Assembly: GCF_963678635.1 (NCBI RefSeq)
Contig: NC_087069.1
Coordinates: 38,188,071 to 38,252,070, forward strand
DNA length: 64,000 bases
Direction of reading: 5' to 3'
Source of the DNA: Symsagittifera roscoffensis
Taxonomy: Eukaryota > Xenacoelomorpha > Acoela > Convolutidae
This document shows positions 59,061 through 64,000 of the stretch, in pieces. The notes below the pieces were generated by a model. That model saw nothing but the letters and a program-made list of their open reading frames with translations. It ran no database searches and was not told the origin of the DNA. Position 1 is the first letter of the stretch; each line of letters begins with the position of its first letter. The translations under genes and the position numbers were made by a program.

Positions 59061-62000
59061 TCAATGCTCCATTTCTGCCTCCTGTGATACTGACTCTGCA
59101 CTCTCAGTCTCCGTATCCTGTAACACGTCGTTAGCTATCCTGACGCTGCTGGAAGCCGTCCTCCAACACTTCTGCTCTTCTACCCTCTGTTTGCAGCAAG
59201 GTAGGGGATCCACGTTGGATTCTCTGTTCCTGCAGAAGCTGTTGTGGAGACAAAACGTCACGTTTCTCTCCAAATCTTCTTTCAGCATCTCTGCCATCTC
59301 ATTTCCACTACGTTCACTCGTCCTGGAAATTCTTTTCACAGCGGTGGTCACTGCATTCCGATGAGTCACGAGAGCTCGCTTGAAAGCTCCTGCCCCAATG
59401 TCCAGCTGATATTCACTGTACACTCTGCCATGCTTCGACATATGCTTTTTCGCATACTCGTACAACCATGCAGTCATGTTAGCTCTGAACCATGGCATCA
59501 ATCGTTTTCTTGCCCATATCTTCTTCACTTCCATCGGAATGTTTAGAACTTTGCACATTGTCTCAAAAAGATCTAAATCTTTTAGACAATCTAATTTCCG
59601 CAATTGTTCTCTCGTCGGTGCCTCCTGTCTATTATTCTCTCTCACATGAGCTTCCAGCCATCGTATCGCCATCATAACTCCCACTATCACTATTGTTACG
59701 GGCTGTGATGAATCTGGTAAACCCATGGAGAGCAGCTCTCCAGAGTCCCAGATCAACATCAGATTACTACGCTTGGGATACCACCAGGTCTGCAGCAAGC
59801 AGTGGCAAGGAAACTCGTCATGCGTCAACATGATGCTCCTCCAATTACGTTTTCCCGAAGCTTCCAGCAATGGTTCCACTTCCATCATCACTCGGTGGAC
59901 TTCATCATTTTCATCTACTGCATTGTAATCTGTGACAGTTGATCCTCTCTGTTTCTGTTTCTCAAAATCACTGAAGTTCCCGCTCACATATCCCATGAAC
60001 TTCTTTCCTAGTATTGACTCCAACTCTTCTTTGGTTCTCTCTGGAACTGCTGAGAACATCTTACATAGTAACTCGTAAGACTTTTCAGACATTCTCGCCA
60101 ATCTCACACACTTCGGCACTGAGAAGGCTTGATCCACAATCGTTCTTGTACTCTTCACGTCCACAGCTACGAAATGTACAGGATATCTGCTCTTGCACAT
60201 TGGAGCCAACGTTGAACCCACCAAATATCGTGCTCCTGATGGTCTACAATAAGTTTCGCTGTGTCTGATGTTCATTTCTGTCTCGATTGCTTCCCTCCAT
60301 TTTCCTATGTATTTCTGCTCAGTCTGCAGAACTCCTGGGAATACTTCTACGCTGATGGCTGTGACCATCTCATGTTTCTGTTCTAGATTCAATAGTGACT
60401 CTAAAGAACCAAACATGCTGTAGAATCCTAGTGCAGTCACCAGATTCACATCGGTTCCTCCATGGAAATCTGCTATCAGTTCCGTTTCCGTTCTTGCTTT
60501 CATCACTACGTTTCCAAACAATACTGTCAATAGCTTGTGTTGTTTCTCCAGGGTTTTCACACAGTCTAGACCTCCACAAACGTGACCCTCCAGTCCACAG
60601 ACTTCCGCCAGACAGCTACCAGGTTTGACCCAGTCTTCTGGTCCCCAGCCAGGCAACTCCACTTTATCTTCTCCGTTGCTCTTAGAGGCTGTTATCATCA
60701 CATTATATATGATGTTAAGGTCACGCAGGTTACAGTCTGCATTCAGTTCCCTCTGTATGTCTTGCGTCGCCCGTAATATTGAGTCAGCGTTGGGACTAGG
60801 CCACCATGATGGCCTCATCAATTCCCACACTGCCATCAAGCTCGTTCTCAGCAATTCATCTGAGAATCCCAACCCAAACTCCACTCTTTTGTCGGATTTT
60901 GGTACTGAAGGTGCAGTCACCTCTTCTTCCAAGACCAGTCCCAATTTGGCCTGTGGATTGTTAACGCTCTTAATCGTTACAATTCTGGACGTCCAGAATC
61001 TTAGTAACACTGCCTGCTCATAATCGAAGAAGCAATCGCGTATGTCTTCACTCAGGAAAGGATTGTAAGCGATCCCTATGATCCCGGATACGTAGCTATA
61101 CGATTTCTTCTTGATCGGTCCACAGTATTCACTGGATTTCGGCAATGCTCCCATAGATTCTTTAGTGAGTCTCAGCTCCTTGTTTGAGAATCTCCTGATT
61201 TCATCTATCTTTTTCATGGGTTCCAATTCCTCAGGTTCTTTCATGTTCACCCTCATCGGTTTGCTTTGCTGCATATCCAGCAGTGCTAGCAAGAATAAGG
61301 CTTTCGTTCGCTCATCGCCTTCCCTCAACATCTTAACACAAGTGCTTAATGCAGGTACTGAAATCTGCTCTATCAGGAATCGAATGAAACAGAGAGCGTC
61401 TCTCCGCTTCGCACACGCTACTGCTGCTCCCTCCTGGACTATTAGATCCCTCAGATTCGTCATAAGGAAAACCTTTTCTTCTTTTGATCTCTTCCTTTCT
61501 TCTGAATCATATTCTTCGCGAGTCAGTCCCATCATGCACCAGGCGAACCTGAGTTGTAACTCTGTTCTTACGTAAGGTACTGCCACGAGAGCATGTATTC
61601 TTGGCGTAGTCCTCATTTCTTCTTCGAAATACCTCAATACTACTGCTTTCCATGGAAGGCTCACTAACTGCTCGATCGTTTCAGCCTGTACGCCAGACGA
61701 CGCCAAAGTCCCGTACGCCTTCTGCTTGAGAATGGTGCCTTGCAACATCGTTTCCAGATAACCCTCCATGGCTTTTTCGTCTTCCAGGGCCATTACATAC
61801 CCTCTAGCCGAGTTTCGGTATTCCAACATCTCCATGTATCCACCGGTGGGCTCATCTATCGACACTGTCTCCGACACTGTTAGTCGGTTGTATTCCACTG
61901 GTGTTAGTTGTCCTGCGACACTTCCCTTTCCATGATTCATGGGAGATGGATTGAAGTCTCTCATTTTGAACTCTCCACATTGGCTGAGTATTTCTATTTC

Positions 62001-62150
62001 TAAGGTTGCTCCAGTCAGAGTGCGGTCACTCCTTTTGGATTTATAACCGGTTGACTTTATCCCTGCCATGAGAATGGGTGGCACCATCGCTTTATCAGTT
62101 AATATTCTATCTGTGCCAGACAATTGATAATCACCTTGCCCCAAATCCAT
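59061..62150 (-). CDS. Unrecognised 1029-aa protein, unit 2 (virus-like cluster)
   Basis: Same protein as the unit 1 copy. The ATG at 62150 lies inside the 3' end of the 130-aa ORF, with a 20-nt overlap running from ATG to TGA. A TGA seven codons upstream in its own frame rules out a longer N-terminus in that frame. The overlap geometry fits termination-reinitiation, as in compact viral genomes. A decayed polycistronic gene would look similar. Helix-rich regions span about 155-300 and 840-965. Features and exclusions are as given for the unit 1 copy. The codons use C and G in third positions far more than the AT-rich flanks, a sign of origin outside the local sequence or of recent arrival. 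Confidence 0.75.
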   Translation of the reverse strand: MDLGQGDYQLSGTDRILTDKAMVPPILMAGIKSTGYKSKRSDRTLTGATLEIEILSQCGEFKMRDFNPSPMNHGKGSVAGQLTPVEYNRLTVSETVSIDEPTGGYMEMLEYRNSARGYVMALEDEKAMEGYLETMLQGTILKQKAYGTLASSGVQAETIEQLVSLPWKAVVLRYFEEEMRTTPRIHALVAVPYVRTELQLRFAWCMMGLTREEYDSEERKRSKEEKVFLMTNLRDLIVQEGAAVACAKRRDALCFIRFLIEQISVPALSTCVKMLREGDERTKALFLLALLDMQQSKPMRVNMKEPEELEPMKKIDEIRRFSNKELRLTKESMGALPKSSEYCGPIKKKSYSYVSGIIGIAYNPFLSEDIRDCFFDYEQAVLLRFWTSRIVTIKSVNNPQAKLGLVLEEEVTAPSVPKSDKRVEFGLGFSDELLRTSLMAVWELMRPSWWPSPNADSILRATQDIQRELNADCNLRDLNIIYNVMITASKSNGEDKVELPGWGPEDWVKPGSCLAEVCGLEGHVCGGLDCVKTLEKQHKLLTVLFGNVVMKARTETELIADFHGGTDVNLVTALGFYSMFGSLESLLNLEQKHEMVTAISVEVFPGVLQTEQKYIGKWREAIETEMNIRHSETYCRPSGARYLVGSTLAPMCKSRYPVHFVAVDVKSTRTIVDQAFSVPKCVRLARMSEKSYELLCKMFSAVPERTKEELESILGKKFMGYVSGNFSDFEKQKQRGSTVTDYNAVDENDEVHRVMMEVEPLLEASGKRNWRSIMLTHDEFPCHCLLQTWWYPKRSNLMLIWDSGELLSMGLPDSSQPVTIVIVGVMMAIRWLEAHVRENNRQEAPTREQLRKLDCLKDLDLFETMCKVLNIPMEVKKIWARKRLMPWFRANMTAWLYEYAKKHMSKHGRVYSEYQLDIGAGAFKRALVTHRNAVTTAVKRISRTSERSGNEMAEMLKEDLERNVTFCLHNSFCRNRESNVDPLPCCKQRVEEQKCWRTASSSVRIANDVLQDTETESAESVSQEAEMEH

Positions 62151-62523
62151 GACCTCCTCGACCAGCTTTCATCGATATTTCTGAATCCACTTTCGTTTTT
62201 CCAATTCTCCTCGGCATCACTCTGCTGCCTAACTTCATTTTCATCGCATTGATTTTATCAATCACCATTTTCGATCGCATCGTCCCTCTCCTGGTTCTTG
62301 ACAGGTACACCACCTCTCCTTCATCGTCCTGCGGTATCATCTTGATGGGAGAATTCGCTTCACTCTCATCAGTGGCTGAGTCGATCAACAACTCACTCAG
62401 TCTCCCTTCACACTCATCAAGCTTGTCAAGTACTTCTCTCATCAAGGGTTGGTTGAGATGGTCCCATAGCTTTGAACCACGGTCCAGACTTCTTCCATAA
62501 ACGCCACTCTGTCCAGCTTGCAT
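62131..62523 (-). CDS. 130-aa ORF of the virus-like cluster
   Basis: ATG-started, in the -1 frame relative to the ORF upstream and a different frame from the 1029-aa ORF downstream. The early part (MREVLDKLDECEGRLSELLI) is helical and coiled-coil-like. The middle is acidic and Ser-rich. The C-terminal half is basic (RTRRGTMRSK, VMPRRIGKTK) and ends in a Gly/Arg tail (KAGRGGHGFGAR) suggestive of nucleic-acid binding. The frame is open from just after a TAG at 62530, so either the ATG at 62523 or frameshifting from the upstream ORF could feed it. The overlap upstream is 82 nt from the ATG and downstream 20 nt. Confidence 0.5.
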   Translation of the reverse strand: MQAGQSGVYGRSLDRGSKLWDHLNQPLMREVLDKLDECEGRLSELLIDSATDESEANSPIKMIPQDDEGEVVYLSRTRRGTMRSKMVIDKINAMKMKLGSRVMPRRIGKTKVDSEISMKAGRGGHGFGAR

Positions 62524-62864
62524 CCTGTCCTACTCTCGTGGTCTCGGTGATGTACTTCCCATTCTTCTTCGGGCAGCGTTCCCAAGAAAGGTACTCTGGC
62601 TGAGGCCTCTATTCTTCTCCTCCGAGGTGATTCCATGAGGATTCTCTGGTCGTTATTTCTTGAATTGCCAGGAGAGCTGCTCTCCGGCAAATTCCGTTTC
62701 ATTTCCATAAAGGCTGACGGAGGCTCCAGTGTCGAGATGCCTTCATCCGCTGGCTCAGTCGTTTCCAACGTATCTGCATTGTTCTCAAGATCACTGAAGA
62801 TATTGAAGTCCAGGCTGGATGTTCCTCCTGTCGATGCCCTGTCGTCTTCCCCACCAGCTTGATC
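62442..62864 (-). CDS. 140-codon acidic Ser-rich ORF of the virus-like cluster
   Basis: Open from after a TAA at 62865-62867 to TGA at 62442. No ATG lies near its beginning; the first in-frame Met codons come after about 50 codons. The N-terminal part is acidic, Ser/Thr/Gly-rich and probably disordered (SSLDFNIFSDLENNADTLET). It then has PRRRRIEASARVPFLGTLPE and a helical C-terminus (DRVAFMEEVWTVVQSYG). It is in the same frame as the ORF at 63006 and the 46 codons between the two TAA codons, all of similar acidic composition, which suggests one longer original frame. Acidic disordered linkers of this type occur in viral phosphoprotein-like or scaffold proteins, but no homology is claimed. Confidence 0.5.
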   Translation of the reverse strand, partial: DQAGGEDDRASTGGTSSLDFNIFSDLENNADTLETTEPADEGISTLEPPSAFMEMKRNLPESSSPGNSRNNDQRILMESPRRRRIEASARVPFLGTLPEEEWEVHHRDHESRTGCKLDRVAFMEEVWTVVQSYGTISTNP

Positions 62865-62867
62865 TTA

Positions 62868-63005
62868 ATGCATGGGTTCTTCGGTTTGACGGCTTCCACC
62901 CTGTCCGTCATTTCCTTCTGACTTATCTTTGTTCGGGCTCAATGGTCCTTGTTCGTCATTGTCGGCTTCTTCCTGGAATTTCGGTATGAGCAGTGTACCG
63001 GCCGA
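62868..63005 (-). other. 46 codons between two in-frame TAA codons
   Basis: The frame reads on from the TAA at 63006 to the TAA at 62865. Its composition is like that of its neighbours (FQEEADNDEQG, KDKSEGNDGQGGSRQTEE). It joins the 330-aa and 140-aa ORFs in one frame if the stops are read through or are recent mutations. Confidence 0.5.
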
Positions 63006-64000
63006 TTAATCTTCCTCTTCTCCATGGACCACTTTGATTTCTTCGCAGCCGAAGGGTGCTAGGAAGGTTCTCGTCTGCAGTACTCCTCCCTTTTTCATCT
63101 CCTGTTTTACGCTAGTTAGGATTAATGAGGCTTCAGGCAATTCGGTCCTGCCTCTCATTCTCATCGGAGCTAAGCCTAATCCCTTCCATTCCTCATCAAA
63201 TCTTCCAGGCTTGGGAGTAGCGGCGTTGCTTATTCGCCTTCTCGTCGCTTGATCCGTGTATGAAAATCGTGTGTACTGTAACACGGCGGAATTTCTCCCC
63301 ACGAAGTATGGATCCATCGTTCCCGAGAAATTCCCTACTCTCCTTTCATTGGTTTCGAATGCTCTCAACCTAGGGGTTTGTACCACGGAGACTGCTCCGC
63401 GCAACATCCTTCTTATCAGAGGGAATTCAGGGATTGCCTCCGGTAGCTTCTTGTAATCGCCCCAGTCCTTCGTCTCTTCTCTCACTTTGTGATATGCTGC
63501 AGTGAGACGAGGCACTCTGGTTATTTCACCATTCGTTTTGTCATAGGGTCTCAGATTCCAAAGCTTTGGAAACACCTCGATGTGTCCTCTTTCTACTTCT
63601 CCCATGCGGTCACGGAAGTGATCGTCAAAATTAATGACTGTCATCTCTGGCTCCGATATTTTCGCAAATAACAGATCTTCACTCATGAGCTCCCGCAATG
63701 TGTGCTGCTCACACCAGTTCAGTGTACTACCGTCCACTGCCGATATGAGGTTCAGGTGCAGCACCGACCTCCTATATGCTTCCACTTTAACGTCAGGGAA
63801 CGCAAACGTGACTGCTGGTCCATATATCACTGTCACGAACTCCGTGACTCCTCTGATCAGCGCCAAGGGATCGGTTCTCATAGCCAAGCTCAGATCCGTT
63901 AATAGCGGCATGCCTCCAACATGTCGTCTAACATCTTCCTCTCTTTCAATCGTCTCGTCTTCTCCCGTTCCAAAGCGATTTTGCTGTGAGAGATATTGGA
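63006..64000 (-). CDS. Unrecognised ORF of the virus-like cluster, 5' end beyond window
   Basis: The minus-strand frame is open from the window edge (first full codon at 63998) to TAA at 63006, at least 330 aa. The ATG at 63911 is internal, because the frame continues upstream without a stop. The product has an acidic region (GTGEDETIEREEDVRR), then a mixed globular part with a PLALIRGVTEFVTVIYGPAV helix or strand segment, FSGTMDPYFVGRNSAVLQY and a basic RRRISNAATPKPGR patch. It ends in an acidic EEED. No signal peptide or TM segment is seen. I do not recognise it. Composition and G+C match the 1029-aa ORF, so it is probably the upstream gene of the same unit. Confidence 0.65.
   Translation of the reverse strand, partial: QYLSQQNRFGTGEDETIEREEDVRRHVGGMPLLTDLSLAMRTDPLALIRGVTEFVTVIYGPAVTFAFPDVKVEAYRRSVLHLNLISAVDGSTLNWCEQHTLRELMSEDLLFAKISEPEMTVINFDDHFRDRMGEVERGHIEVFPKLWNLRPYDKTNGEITRVPRLTAAYHKVREETKDWGDYKKLPEAIPEFPLIRRMLRGAVSVVQTPRLRAFETNERRVGNFSGTMDPYFVGRNSAVLQYTRFSYTDQATRRRISNAATPKPGRFDEEWKGLGLAPMRMRGRTELPEASLILTSVKQEMKKGGVLQTRTFLAPFGCEEIKVVHGEEED

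Larger units (their letters stand above)
53490..62515. repeat. Tandem duplication unit 2 (9.0 kb)
   Basis: It starts with ATAAACACTCCA directly after the truncated end of unit 1 and matches unit 1 in order. The offset is +9021 until the C run near 56323 and +9026 afterwards. Relative to unit 1 it lacks about 1.16 kb at 54097 and about 127 bp near 55300. Beyond 62515 the ORF cluster continues uninterrupted, so this unit holds the more complete arrangement. Confidence 0.9.

Noticed and set aside
59061-62150. Possible polymerase identity for the 1029-aa ORF
   Set aside because: No GDD/SDD/ADD-type motif C or ordered A-B-C motifs could be found.
62865-63008. Alternative genetic code reading TAA as Gln
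   Set aside because: The 1029-aa ORF uses only CAA/CAG for Gln and has no internal TAA or TAG, and H1 ends with TAG-TAA.

Overview
The window looks like a stretch of an invertebrate animal genome, possibly an arthropod. Genes are sparse, the background is AT-rich, and old repeats are everywhere. Three lines of evidence point to an animal: an intronless linker histone H1 gene with a TATA box and a TCAGT-type initiator at the canonical spacing, a secreted PAN-like and thrombospondin-like protein, and a decayed Ty3/gypsy-type retroelement. The species cannot be fixed from sequence alone.

Layout. 0-4.4 kb: three copies of a roughly 0.9 kb repeat, two tRNA-Arg-derived SINE-like units and a ~108 bp satellite. 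4.4-12.4 kb: mostly AT-rich DNA without genes, with short direct repeats, hairpins, one complete small inverted-repeat element and a CT microsatellite. 12.8-13.8 kb: the secreted PAN-like gene on the minus strand. 14.6-29.5 kb: a fold-back element, then a heavily mutated retroelement (gag, RT, RNase H, integrase and a possible env-like part) between two ~380 bp direct repeats. It carries a much younger internal duplication. 29.5-36.1 kb: low-complexity repeat fields (GAGCGGTTT motifs, CGACTAATTTTT motifs, CATA microsatellite, GCGGAATCC motifs). 37.2-38.0 kb: histone H1. 39.3-40.2 kb: an unrecognised two-TM protein, with a decayed paralogous locus near 43.8 kb.

43.1 kb to the right edge is the most unusual part. 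It is a tandem duplication of about 9-10.4 kb whose two cores are almost base-identical, while their left portions are visibly diverged. The cores carry a visibly more GC-rich minus-strand cluster of intronless ORFs. The largest is a 1029-aa protein I do not recognise, and the same protein is encoded in both units. The right-hand unit continues upstream through three further ORFs: 130 aa, 140 aa, and at least 330 aa running off the window. These tile in alternating frames with short overlaps and two in-frame TAA codons. The architecture (compact, intronless, overlapping, no recognisable cellular domain) suggests an endogenised virus-like sequence. A double-stranded-RNA-virus-like coat-protein region is one possibility, but no polymerase motif or other diagnostic feature was found, so this is an inference only.

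Only three ordinary genes are convincing: the PAN-like protein, H1 and the 290-aa membrane protein. No functional link between them is evident. All identity statements are by-eye comparisons.
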